64,000 bases of DNA from Flavobacteriales bacterium UBA720 (GTDB lineage Bacteria > Bacteroidota > Bacteroidia > Flavobacteriales > Weeksellaceae), in the NCBI GenBank assembly GCA_002297505.1, contig DBLQ01000110.1, positions 18,223-82,222 on the forward strand, written 5' to 3'. The position numbers were made by a program, and so were the translations under genes. The notes beneath the pieces were generated by a model. That model searched no databases and was not told the origin of the DNA. It worked only from the letters and a program-made list of their open reading frames with translations. This document shows, piece by piece, positions 36,901-42,764 of the stretch (position 1 is its first letter; every line of letters begins with the position of its first letter).

Positions 36901-36978
36901 GGAAGCTTGCTCTACCAGATTCTGAACCGATAAAGTGCCGTAACGAAGGCTGTGATAAGAATGACAGTTGAGATACAT
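33910..36978 (-). CDS. dnaE2: DNA polymerase III alpha-like, error-prone DnaE2 type
   Basis: 1022 residues, much shorter than the replicative DnaE of Bacteroidota (about 1500). PHP domain at the N-terminus (CHSYHSLRYGTLSVQNLVEQA, VLSDINTV). The polymerase core has GRGSGANSIVSYCLGIT and the catalytic PPDFDIDWSW, then SYSFCKAHSASYAVESYQSLYLKVYYP and a C-terminal OB-fold. Located 20 nt downstream of dinB in one operon. Short DnaE proteins paired with a Y-family polymerase form damage-inducible mutagenesis cassettes (the imuA-imuB-dnaE2 type), so I infer translesion synthesis and not replication. No imuA-like gene is present. Confidence 0.85.
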   Translation of the reverse strand: MYLNCHSYHSLRYGTLSVQNLVEQASELGIKTLVLSDINTVTAIYDFKKECEKAGIKPIAGIEVRKENKLLYIAIAKAFGGIGEVNQILTQHHCDGIELSETAPNYSQVFVIYPIENMPETLKENEFIGIREEELNLLIRPEFKNKINKMVVLQPVTFSTKKEYNLHRILRAIDGNTLISKLAEDEICRKSEHFKPEIDLLKSFEHYPSIISNTKKILAECSFEFTYKERGSTENKNKKYFKESLEEDMKLLAELAYSGLQKRYGANDDVARARVEKELKVIGELKFSAYFLITWDIVQYSNRMGFMHVGRGSGANSIVSYCLGITDICPIELDLYFERFLNLNRTSPPDFDIDWSWQNRDIIIQYIFDKYGRDHVAFCGTNVEFKYKSIFREVGKAFGLPKEELDQLAGKSMENHDQNSIVKLVHQYGKLMEKFPNQRSMHACGILISEEPITTYTALEMPPKGFPIAQFDMNVAEDIGLEKFDILSQRGLGTINDTVELIKQNRGIEVDIRDTSISKDESVCNEYLAIGKTIGCFYIESPAMRGLLRRLKCSDYRTLVAASSIIRPGVAQSGMMREYIFRHNHPNQFEYFHPVFEKNLKETYGIMVYQEDVIKIAQYFGGLSHADGDILRRAMSGKERSMQKLNEVKVNFFESCKNQGHSEQMTAEAFRQIQSFAGYSFCKAHSASYAVESYQSLYLKVYYPLEFMVSVINNQGGFYRTEVYIHEARMSGAEIQNPCVNHSEYQSVLKGTTIYLGFLLLQSLETKIAQMISEEREINGDYQSLENFIKRIPVGIETIQILIFIGAFRFTGKQKNELLVEARLLLINYKIENRNIALFDEPAREFKLPELKREAFEDAFDELEIIGFPVSCSPFDLLKTKFRGSVFVKDLLKFHKLQVKMLAYLISRKHVPTKKGAMFFGTWIDANGDYFDTAHFPDSLKEYDFQGGGCYLLLGTVEVDYHFPTITIHKMAKLPMIPDPRYAYDKDREFDVHKQMKEDISMTSRKPYPQAHEINLPRQKFS

Positions 36979-36998
36979 TGAAATTAAAATTTTAAAAA

Positions 36999-38147
36999 TT
37001 ATTGACCAAAATCAAATCCCGAAGCTCTGCCTAAAGCATTGGCGCCGAACCTGTTTTTGAGATAATCCATCGTCTGATAGAGGCTCATCTGCTCTTCAGT
37101 ATCTTCAAAAAGATTCATCTGGTGATGACCGTGAACCAAATCTGTGAAGCGCAGACCAACGAGCCGGATGCGCATTCTCCTCGTATAAACTTTGTTGAAA
37201 AGTTCCAAAGCAACTTTGGATAAAGTGTGGTCGGCAGACGTGTAAGCGATTTTGTGTTGTTTGGTTTCCGTATCAAAATTGGAATACCGGATTTTGATCA
37301 CAACCGTGGATGTCAGCCATTTTTCCTGTCTCAATTGATAAGCTAACTTTTCTGCCATTCCCGATATCAGCCTTTTGATTTCCAAAATGTCGATGGAATC
37401 TGTCGCAAATGTCCGTTCCGTAGAAATGGATTTTCTTTCGGAGTAAGGAATCACGGGATTGTCATCGATACCATTGGCTTTTTTCCAAAGCTCTTTTCCG
37501 TTCACACCCATCATCTGCTGCAGCACCAGAACCGGCATTTCGGAAAGTGTATGAATCGTTCTCACACCAATTCTCGAAAGAAGCTGAAAAGTTTTGTCGC
37601 CCACCATCGGGATTTTTTTGACGGAAAGCGGATTGAGAAATGGTTGGATCTCCGTCTCTCTGATCTGGAATTTCCCTTCGGGTTTTGATTCGCCCGTTCC
37701 GATTTTTGAAACGGTTTTGTTATTGGACAAGGCAAAACTGATCGGAAGTCCGGTTTCCTTTTTCACCGCAGATGCAATTTCCTGGGTCCATTGGTAACAG
37801 CCGAAAAATTTGTCCATTCCGGTAAGGTCAAGATAGAACTCATCGATGCTCGCCTTTTCCATCACGGGCACTTTTTCCTGGATCACTTCGGTCACCAGAT
37901 GAGACATTTTGGAAAAGAGTTCGTAGTCACCTTTTACCACTTTGGCATCGGGACAAAGGCGGAGCGCCATTCTAATCGGCATCGCAGAACGCACCCCGAA
38001 TTTCCGTGCTTCGTACGAGCAGGAAGCCACCACGCCACGGTCGCCACCGCCGATGATGAGTGGGATTCCGTTCAGTTCAGAGTGGTTCAGCCTTTCGCAC
38101 GAAACGAAAAACGCATCCAGGTCCATATGTACAATAGCACGATTCAC
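36999..38147 (-). CDS. dinB: Y-family DNA polymerase (DinB / Pol IV type)
   Basis: 382 residues, starting with GTG at 38147; the next Met (HMDLDAFF) would remove the first strand of the active site. Catalytic acidic residues are in MDLDAFFVSCERL (D9) and KASIDEFYLDLTGM (about D103-E104). KIGTGESKPEGKFQI, the helix-hairpin-helix and the little-finger domain (about 230-350) follow. The C-terminus includes QMNLFEDTEEQ, a plausible beta-clamp-binding motif. First gene of the dinB-dnaE2 operon. Its -7 box ends only 5 nt before the GTG, so the transcript is probably leaderless. Confidence 0.92.
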   Translation of the reverse strand: MNRAIVHMDLDAFFVSCERLNHSELNGIPLIIGGGDRGVVASCSYEARKFGVRSAMPIRMALRLCPDAKVVKGDYELFSKMSHLVTEVIQEKVPVMEKASIDEFYLDLTGMDKFFGCYQWTQEIASAVKKETGLPISFALSNNKTVSKIGTGESKPEGKFQIRETEIQPFLNPLSVKKIPMVGDKTFQLLSRIGVRTIHTLSEMPVLVLQQMMGVNGKELWKKANGIDDNPVIPYSERKSISTERTFATDSIDILEIKRLISGMAEKLAYQLRQEKWLTSTVVIKIRYSNFDTETKQHKIAYTSADHTLSKVALELFNKVYTRRMRIRLVGLRFTDLVHGHHQMNLFEDTEEQMSLYQTMDYLKNRFGANALGRASGFDFGQ

Positions 38148-38151
38148 CTGA

Positions 38152-38159
38152 CAAAATTA
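38152..38159 (-). promoter_or_regulatory. dinB-dnaE2 promoter (-7 box)
   Basis: Minus-strand TAATTTTG, exact match to TANNTTTG. A half-operator (38168-38174) lies 8 nt upstream of it, between the -7 and -33 positions, well placed for repression. Confidence 0.5.
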
Positions 38160-38167
38160 GATTCATT

Positions 38168-38207
38168 TTGTATCATTTTTATTATATTTGCAGATACAAT
38201 TTGTATC
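38168..38207. promoter_or_regulatory. Operator: palindrome GATACAATTTGTATC plus a half-site
   Basis: 38193-38207 is a perfect 7-1-7 palindrome (GATACAA-T-TTGTATC). A further half-site TTGTATC lies at 38168-38174. The palindrome covers the predicted transcription start of the plus-strand XRE gene (-7 box at 38183-38190), and the half-site lies inside the dinB promoter. A likely reading is binding of the XRE repressor to control both divergent operons. Confidence 0.65.
38183..38190 (+). promoter_or_regulatory. Promoter of the XRE-alkB operon (-7 box)
   Basis: TATATTTG, exact match, 18 nt ahead of the ATG at 38209 and immediately upstream of the palindromic operator. Confidence 0.5.
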
Positions 38208-38208
38208 A

Positions 38209-38517
38209 ATGTCAATATTTTCAGATAACATCAGGGTTTTAAGAAACAAGAGGAACTTATCTCAGCAGAGCTTTGCAGAAAGTCTTGGGATGAGTAGAGT
38301 CCGTTATTCGAAATATGAAGATGGCCGCTCGGAACCGCCTTATGAGATTCTGATTACGATATCAAAGTTCTTCCACATCAGCATCGATTTGCTTCTGACC
38401 GTCGATATCCGGAAATATCCTCTGGAAGACATGATGAATCTGCCGGACAGAGAAATGGTCTCGGAAATCAGAAAAGATATTAAAGAATTGGATAACAAAG
38501 TTTCAAATGAGAAGTAA
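38209..38517 (+). CDS. XRE-family regulator, short form without S24 peptidase domain
   Basis: 102 residues from the ATG at 38209; a frame extension to a TTG at 38188 runs through the operator and is rejected. HTH_3 domain at about 5-60 (NIRVLRNKRNLSQQSFAESLGMS, RYSKYEDGRSEPPYEILI), then an acidic tail (DREMVSEIRKDIKELD). In related bacteria, from memory, regulators with this type of HTH continue into a LexA-like S24 autopeptidase domain; here the protein stops in the linker. It probably represses the divergent dinB-dnaE2 genes and its own operon through the adjacent palindrome. How damage would relieve repression is unclear. It overlaps alkB by 11 nt. Confidence 0.85.
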   Translation: MSIFSDNIRVLRNKRNLSQQSFAESLGMSRVRYSKYEDGRSEPPYEILITISKFFHISIDLLLTVDIRKYPLEDMMNLPDREMVSEIRKDIKELDNKVSNEK

Positions 38518-39148
38518 TTTTAGAACATACAGCACCGATATGCAGCTCAGTTTGTTTGATGCCGGCGATTATTACCAGTTTCCAACCGAATTATTGGATT
38601 ATACTGAGCATTTTCTGTCTGAGGAAAGAGCTACAGAAATTGAAAAGAATCTGATCGAGAATGTGCCATGGAAACAGAGCACGCAGAAGATGTTTGACAA
38701 AGAAGTCCTGACGCCACGTTTGACGGCCTGGTACGGCGATGATGAAAAATCCTATCATTTGGGAGGCAACGAATTCAGTGTCAATGCCTGGACGCCGGAA
38801 CTTCTGGGACTGAGATACAAAATCCAGAAACTGACAGGTCATCAGTTCAATTCTGTTTTGCTTAATCTTTACAGAGACGGCAATGATTCTGTTGCCTGGC
38901 ATCGGGATAAAGAAAGCGAGTTGGGGAATAGACCGGTAATTGCTTCGGTCAGTTTCGGACAAGTGCGAAATTTTGATTTCAGGAATAAGGATAATCATAG
39001 GAACAAATATTCTTTGCCACTTCAGCACGGTTCCTTACTCATTATGAAAGGCGATTTACAGACCAATTGGGAACACCGGATTGCCAAGTCCAGCCGACCG
39101 ATGCAGCCACGCATCAATCTCACTTTCCGTAATATCCGGGAATTGTAA
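38507..39148 (+). CDS. alkB: AlkB-like 2-oxoglutarate/Fe(II) dioxygenase
   Basis: 213 residues from the overlapping ATG at 38507; an ATG at 38540 (MQLSLFDAGDYY) would give 202 residues and is equally plausible. Iron ligands are H132 and D134 in VAWHRDKE and H190 in WEHRIAKS. The 2-oxoglutarate-binding Arg is in PRINLTFRNI. NLYRDGNDSVAWH is typical of the AlkB/ALKBH2 group that removes methyl groups from DNA bases by oxidation. Co-transcribed with the XRE regulator and divergent from the translesion polymerases, so the locus is a DNA-damage response cassette. A strong terminator follows. Confidence 0.9.
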   Translation: MRSNFRTYSTDMQLSLFDAGDYYQFPTELLDYTEHFLSEERATEIEKNLIENVPWKQSTQKMFDKEVLTPRLTAWYGDDEKSYHLGGNEFSVNAWTPELLGLRYKIQKLTGHQFNSVLLNLYRDGNDSVAWHRDKESELGNRPVIASVSFGQVRNFDFRNKDNHRNKYSLPLQHGSLLIMKGDLQTNWEHRIAKSSRPMQPRINLTFRNIREL

Positions 39149-39159
39149 ATTAATTGCTA

Positions 39160-39190
39160 AAAAAACCGACTGCATCCAAGTCGGTTTTTT
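39160..39190 (+). terminator. Terminator A: left boundary hairpin of the accessory island
   Basis: 12-bp stem (39160-39171 with 39179-39190), 7-nt loop. The 31-nt sequence differs by a single loop base (GCATCCA against GAATCCA) from terminator B at 45400-45430. Confidence 0.9.
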
Positions 39191-39238
39191 TTATTGGCCT
39201 AGTTATAATTGATTTGTTATTCTGAATGGTGCTCATCG

Positions 39239-39406
39239 GATCGAGACTGTATTTTATACGATTAAGACCATGCCTTGTTCGATTGAGACGGAGCTTTGTT
39301 CGATTAGGATTATGCTTTGTTGGATTAAGACGGGGCCTTGTTGGATTGGGACTATGCTTAATTTGATGGAGACCGGGCCTTGTTGGATTGAGACCATGCT
39401 CTTTTG
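39239..39406. repeat. 21-nt tandem array, eight copies
   Basis: Eight contiguous 21-nt units beginning GATTnAGAC and mostly ending CTTGTT(C/G). The middle of the unit alternates between ATG-containing and GGG/GGAG-containing versions, so the higher-order period is 42 nt. The first copy is the most diverged. The minus strand is open across it (39150-39446) and would give a seven-residue repeat rich in Asn, Pro, Arg and Lys, but no promoter or homologue supports translation. Confidence 0.85.
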
Positions 39407-39595
39407 GATTGTAATTGTCCCTTAAGACACTGAAACGCAATAACAAATTGTGCTACTGTCTTTATTTTTATGAGCACGAATTATAAAATCATCCATCGGG
39501 ATCCCTGCACCGCTCAGTATGACATATCTGATACAAACGGTTAAGATCAAATTTGTCAAACTGGGCAAAGCCGAAATAAGGTATCAGTGTTATTG
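39407..39595. other. Gap without recognised gene
   Basis: Between the tandem array and the coiled-coil gene I see only a 24-codon frame starting at about 39471 (MSTNYKIIHRDPCTAQYD) that may be a gene remnant. No hairpin or promoter stands out. Confidence 0.3.
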
Positions 39596-40321
39596 TTATC
39601 TTTTTTTGAATTTTATGCGGGCTATTGCTTTGTACTGTGCCGAATCTGAGTCAAGAATGGTGAACAGATAGTCTTTTGCAGTGTTGGCAACATCTACCAG
39701 GTTATCTTCTGCCTGGTAAAGCGTGGCATTTCTAAGGCTGCGAGCGTTATTGAGCGGAATGAACGTATCTGCTACGGACTGCGTGGTCGCCAGCATCTGG
39801 TTTTTTTTGGACTGATAGGTCTTTACCTGGTATTCTATCTCGTTCGGGTTGTAGTTTGGGGTGTTCTGCAACAGGGAAATGAGCGCGTCCATATTATTGG
39901 TACGCTGGTCATAGCTGAGCTGGGACACGGAATGGATGTCATCTGCCTGGTCCGGCTCTGTGGGCGAGGTGAGTTTGGTTTTCCGTACACCTTTGAGTTT
40001 CCGAATAATGGTCATGAGGTCTTCCAGCTGCTGTGTAGTGACACCTTCCGTGGCTTTGTATGCCTTACGGAGTTTGGAAAGGTCTCTGTTGAGAGGTTTG
40101 AATACGGCTTCTCTTGCATCTACTGCCAGGGCATAGGGCGAGAGTAGGCTATTGACATCTTCCTGCTGTGCGAGGGCTGTGTCATACAAATTTTGCAGGT
40201 TTGAGAGCTGAATTTTTGAGTTGGCTGGCTTGTAAATGCTGCCAAGTGCTGAGATGTTGCTGATAAGCAGGTTCAGATTTGCAATGTTTTTTGCGTGCCC
40301 TGTTTCTGAGGATGATGCCAT
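39596..40321 (-). CDS. Uncharacterised helical protein next to an XRE regulator
   Basis: 241 residues, no signal peptide, no membrane segment. Mostly alpha-helical with Asn/Gln/Lys-rich stretches (NIANLNLLISNISALGSI, QLEDLMTIIRKLKGVRKTK, YQVKTYQSKKNQMLATTQS), consistent with coiled coil. I do not recognise a domain. It lies 18 nt downstream of the small XRE gene and is probably transcribed with it. Confidence 0.7.
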   Translation of the reverse strand: MASSSETGHAKNIANLNLLISNISALGSIYKPANSKIQLSNLQNLYDTALAQQEDVNSLLSPYALAVDAREAVFKPLNRDLSKLRKAYKATEGVTTQQLEDLMTIIRKLKGVRKTKLTSPTEPDQADDIHSVSQLSYDQRTNNMDALISLLQNTPNYNPNEIEYQVKTYQSKKNQMLATTQSVADTFIPLNNARSLRNATLYQAEDNLVDVANTAKDYLFTILDSDSAQYKAIARIKFKKR

Positions 40322-40339
40322 AATTTGTGTTGTTTGGGT

Positions 40340-40561
40340 TTATGATATGTTTTGTATGACTTGTGTGAGGTCTGCGAGGGATAGATTAAAGAGATTACAC
40401 GCAGCAATCATGAGCGGTAGGCTGGCATTGAGATGGCCATTTTCTATTTTGGAAAGCTTGCTTTGGGAGATGCCAAGCTGTACTGCTAATTCTTCCTGGG
40501 AGATGTTTCTCTCTTCACGAAGTTTTTTGATACGGAAACCGATATCTTTTGTGTTTTTCAT
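40340..40561 (-). CDS. Small XRE/HTH_3 regulator of the peptide island
   Basis: 73 residues from MKNTKDIGFRIKKLREERN; eight further codons up to 40585 are possible but less likely. The protein is almost only a helix-turn-helix (ISQEELAVQLGISQSKLSKIENG, about 20-42) with a short hydrophobic tail (LSLADLTQVIQNIS). It is divergent from the island genes, and the nearest copy of the 17-nt palindrome begins 100 nt beyond its start. It is the obvious candidate to bind that palindrome. Whether it activates or represses is not known. Confidence 0.85.
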   Translation of the reverse strand: MKNTKDIGFRIKKLREERNISQEELAVQLGISQSKLSKIENGHLNASLPLMIAACNLFNLSLADLTQVIQNIS

Positions 40562-40660
40562 CGTTTTTATGTTTTTGTAGTACAAATGTATATAGAATCA
40601 TTTATTTTAAGGAAATTAGTTTAGGTTAAATATTGTTAAATTTTTCATTCTTCTTCCTTT

Positions 40661-40677
40661 TATTCCAAAATGGAATA
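40661..40677. promoter_or_regulatory. Palindromic operator, copy 1 (intact)
   Basis: TATTCCAAAATGGAATA, a perfect 7-3-7 palindrome. It ends 22 nt before the first base of the -7 box at 40699 and so covers the place where a -33 box should be. No TTG is present there. This is typical of an activator site, though repression by occlusion is also possible. Confidence 0.75.
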
Positions 40678-40698
40678 TTTTATCAGAAACTCCCCTTA

Positions 40699-40706
40699 TA
40701 TTTTTG
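40699..40706 (+). promoter_or_regulatory. Promoter of the small membrane-protein pair (-7 box)
   Basis: TATTTTTG, exact match to TANNTTTG, 20 nt before the ATG at 40726 and 22 nt after the operator end. Confidence 0.55.
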
Positions 40707-40725
40707 TTCTTTGATTTACGATTTT

Positions 40726-40803
40726 ATGGATGGATTTTATATTGTGGTTCTGGTGGTTATTATAGCCGCAGCCTATGGGCAGAAAAATAAGTTAAAGAAA
40801 TAG
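40726..40803 (+). CDS. 25-residue single-helix membrane peptide
   Basis: MDGFYIVVLVVIIAAAYGQK followed by NKLKK: one hydrophobic helix (residues 4-17) and a basic C-terminal tail. It has a promoter and operator just upstream and is 2 nt from the next small gene. The shape resembles small membrane toxins or holin-like and immunity peptides, but no family is recognised. The frame is short, so translation is not certain. Confidence 0.45.
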   Translation: MDGFYIVVLVVIIAAAYGQKNKLKK

Positions 40804-40805
40804 TG

Positions 40806-40958
40806 ATGATCAATCGAAAATATGCGAAATACATTTTTATATGTGTGGCTGTGATCAATTTTATTGTGATGGTGATTGATAAGAATCATCCATATTGGCT
40901 GTCGGCAAGTATTTTTCTTGTATTGGCTATTTTGCACTTTTTTGATGTCAAATATTAA
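40806..40958 (+). CDS. 50-residue two-helix membrane protein
   Basis: Begins MINRKYAKYIFICVAVINFI. Two hydrophobic helices (about 8-23 and 33-46, ending FDVKY) joined by a short polar loop with IDKNHPYW. It begins 2 nt after the 25-residue frame, so both probably belong to one transcript controlled by operator copy 1. Unknown function; immunity to the exported peptide is one possibility. Confidence 0.5.
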   Translation: MINRKYAKYIFICVAVINFIVMVIDKNHPYWLSASIFLVLAILHFFDVKY

Positions 40959-40970
40959 AGGCTGTACGAT

Positions 40971-40987
40971 TATTCCAAAATGGATTT
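40971..40987. promoter_or_regulatory. Palindromic operator, copy 2 (right arm degenerate)
   Basis: TATTCCAAAATGGATTT: the left arm and centre are intact, the right arm differs in the last bases. No -7 box stands at the expected distance, so it may be a decayed or auxiliary site. Confidence 0.5.
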
Positions 40988-41045
40988 TTGCTTTAGCCAG
41001 ATTATAACCTTATTGGCGTGATATTGTAGCTATCCGTCAACACTT

Positions 41046-41150
41046 GTATTAACGAAACCCTTCGACAAGCTCAGGGTGACATTGCTAATACTAATTGTAA
41101 TAATGAAGTGTTTTTTTGCTGATCTCAGTTTATTCTGAGCCTGATGAAGG
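41046..41150. repeat. REP-like imperfect inverted repeat
   Basis: The left arm contains CCTTCGACAAGCTCAGGGTG (41050s). The reverse complement of the right arm (near 41125-41150) reads CCTTCATCAGGCTCAGAATA. The same word family recurs at 56438-56505. The surrounding 382-nt gap (40959-41340) holds this repeat and operator copies 2 and 3; no gene was found. Confidence 0.6.
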
Positions 41151-41242
41151 AAGTTATTAGTAGGCAAAAGGATAAGGTATTGCCTAGTCAAAAGTTTAAG
41201 CCATTTTTAAGAATTTATAATTAATTCTTAATAAAATACTAT

Positions 41243-41259
41243 TATTCCAAAATGGAATA
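41243..41259. promoter_or_regulatory. Palindromic operator, copy 3 (intact), upstream of the peptide gene
   Basis: TATTCCAAAATGGAATA, identical to copy 1. An AAAATTTG box (41281-41288, 7 of 8 to TANNTTTG) begins 22 nt after its end, exactly the spacing seen at copy 1. The peptide ATG follows at 41341 after a 50-nt leader. Confidence 0.75.
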
Positions 41260-41340
41260 GGAAATTATCAATATTCTTTCAAAATTTGTTCAACGGTTTT
41301 CACGAGGAAAACACAAATAATAAATTAAAATTTTTTACAA

Positions 41341-41532
41341 ATGAAAAAATTAGAAATTTCGCAAATGGAGAGTTTGCAGGGAGGAAAAATGACTTGGAGA
41401 GAGTGTATGACTTGGGCAACAAGTCAGCCAGAATCATGGTTTTTAGGTTTAGCGGCAGGATTAACAGGAGGTGGAGCAGTAGTAGGTATGGCTATTGGAT
41501 ATTCTGCTGCTTGTGCATATATAGCATCTTAA
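41341..41532 (+). CDS. Double-glycine-leader peptide, bacteriocin-like
   Basis: 63 residues. The leader MKKLEISQMESLQGG (1-15) has hydrophobic residues at -12, -7 and -4 and Gly-Gly at -2/-1, the recognition pattern for C39 peptidase exporters. The 48-residue core starts KMTWREC and contains a Gly-zipper hydrophobic helix (FLGLAAGLTGGGAVVGMAIG). It has only two Cys, core positions 7 and 43, suitable for one disulfide. These are hallmarks of class II bacteriocins or of secreted signalling peptides. Its processing exporter is encoded 1.7 kb downstream. No homologue is recognised by sequence. Confidence 0.85.
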   Translation: MKKLEISQMESLQGGKMTWRECMTWATSQPESWFLGLAAGLTGGGAVVGMAIGYSAACAYIAS

Positions 41533-41542
41533 AATTTAAAAA

Positions 41543-41788
41543 ATGAAATCTTACAAAGAAATATTTGGACTTATTTTATTTGTTCTATTAGGCTTTTCTT
41601 TAGTTTTATTATTATTTGAAACTAGAAGTCATCAAAACTATAAGTATGGATACTACGGTATGGTATTGTCTTTTTTAATGGTTTTTGTCCTTTCTAATTT
41701 TTTTCCAAAATTAAAAAAGATGGAAGTAGGGACAATCAAATTTTTTCCAAATCTTTTAAAGTTTTTATTTTCGAAGTTTAAAAATTAA
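41543..41788 (+). CDS. Small membrane protein, possible immunity protein
   Basis: 81 residues, two membrane helices (IFGLILFVLLGFSLVLLLF and YYGMVLSFLMVFVLSNFF) and a basic C-terminus (KFLFSKFKN). It starts 10 nt after the peptide gene and is in the same transcript. Genes in this position of bacteriocin operons commonly encode immunity; that is inference from context and size. A hairpin overlaps its stop codon. Confidence 0.65.
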   Translation: MKSYKEIFGLILFVLLGFSLVLLLFETRSHQNYKYGYYGMVLSFLMVFVLSNFFPKLKKMEVGTIKFFPNLLKFLFSKFKN

Positions 41789-41829
41789 AAAGCTATGAAA
41801 GCATTTTTTTGCTTTCATAGCTTTTATTA
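41788..41829 (+). terminator. 16-bp hairpin: terminator or attenuator inside the island operon
   Basis: 41788-41803 pairs perfectly with 41810-41825 around a T6 loop; the following T tract is short. The next gene begins 7 nt later with no room for its own promoter. Partial read-through would give much peptide and immunity mRNA and less exporter mRNA. Confidence 0.8.
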
Positions 41830-41831
41830 TT

Positions 41832-42476
41832 ATGAAAAATATCTTACTTTTTACTATCATAACAGTAGTTTATTTTGCACTTGTTTTTCTTGATAGAAGT
41901 TTTATTTCAACACAATCAAAAATCTTCGATTTTCTTTCCAAAGATTATCCAAATGATATAGTCCAAAACTATATGGAAAGCCAGAAAAAGTGGTGGTGGG
42001 TAGGTTATGCAGTAACGCCTGTGCTTATTGGTATAAAAGTTTTATTGGTGGCTTTTTGTCTCAACTTTATAAAGCTTCTGGATCTGGAAGGATTGGAGAA
42101 AGTGAAGTTTTCGGATTTTGTTTTCCTGGCGCTCATTGCGGAGTTTGTCTTTGTGCTGGCGGGTGTCTATAAATTTGTTAATTTTTATTGGATCGATACG
42201 GATTATACTCTCGAGGACCTGCAAACGTATTATCCCATCTCACTCATCAATCTGCGGGAGCATATCTCTATGGAAAAATGGCTGGCTTATCCGCTGCAAC
42301 TGGTGAACCTGTTCGAGCTTTTCTATTGGGGGATCCTGGCGTATGGCATCTACGAACTGTCTGACCAGAAGATAAAGCCTCTAAAATCTTTCGGACTGGT
42401 AGCGATGACCTATGGTGTGGGATTGCTGTTCTGGACGGGAGTAGTTTGTTTTTTAATTCTTAGTGTGCAGTATTAA
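41832..42476 (+). CDS. Multi-pass membrane protein of the peptide island
   Basis: 214 residues, about five membrane helices (LLFTIITVVYFALVFL; WVGYAVTPVLIGIKVLLVAF; FVFLALIAEFVFVLAGVYKF; LVNLFELFYWGILAYGIYEL; SFGLVAMTYGVGLLFWTGVV). An amphipathic segment (DLQTYYPISLINLREHI) lies in the middle. No recognised domain. Position between the peptide gene and the exporter suggests a role in immunity, maturation or export. It ends in a 1-nt overlap with the next gene (TAATG). Confidence 0.7.
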   Translation: MKNILLFTIITVVYFALVFLDRSFISTQSKIFDFLSKDYPNDIVQNYMESQKKWWWVGYAVTPVLIGIKVLLVAFCLNFIKLLDLEGLEKVKFSDFVFLALIAEFVFVLAGVYKFVNFYWIDTDYTLEDLQTYYPISLINLREHISMEKWLAYPLQLVNLFELFYWGILAYGIYELSDQKIKPLKSFGLVAMTYGVGLLFWTGVVCFLILSVQY

Positions 42477-42667
42477 TGATGATATTTCATAAAATCAGAA
42501 AAAAGACAGTTGTATTTTGTTGCGCAATACTTTGTGCTGCAGTCACAGTATATTTATCCATAAAAACCTTAACGGAAAACAAAATCGGCTGGAGAGATTG
42601 GGTGTTACCCATCGTATGGCTCAGCATTACCGTATCATACTTCTATAATTGGAAAAAGTCTGCTTAA
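42476..42667 (+). CDS. 63-residue two-helix membrane protein
   Basis: Two helices (VVFCCAILCAAVTVYLSI and WVLPIVWLSITVSYFYNW) separated by ENKIGWRD, with basic ends. Starts on the last base of the upstream stop codon, so it is translationally coupled; two consecutive ATGs (42476 and 42479) could serve. Unknown function. Confidence 0.6.
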   Translation: MMIFHKIRKKTVVFCCAILCAAVTVYLSIKTLTENKIGWRDWVLPIVWLSITVSYFYNWKKSA

Positions 42668-42764
42668 TCATAAACATAAATTCTTTCGGTATTTATAGTC
42701 TTGTTTTGTATATCTGTATAAAGCTGTCCGGAATCTCATTAAGTGATTACTATAAGGAAAAAAT

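Noticed and set aside
39239..39406. CRISPR array
   Set aside because: Contiguous diverged tandem copies, not direct repeats with spacers.
39150..39446. 98-codon minus-strand frame with seven-residue repeats
   Set aside because: The frame exists because the 21-nt array is a multiple of three without stops; it has no promoter and reads through terminator A. Kept as a finding about the array, not as a gene.
41286..41546. 86-codon frame overlapping the Gly-Gly peptide in another register
   Set aside because: Lacks a family match and competes with a frame that has a full double-glycine leader and downstream exporter.
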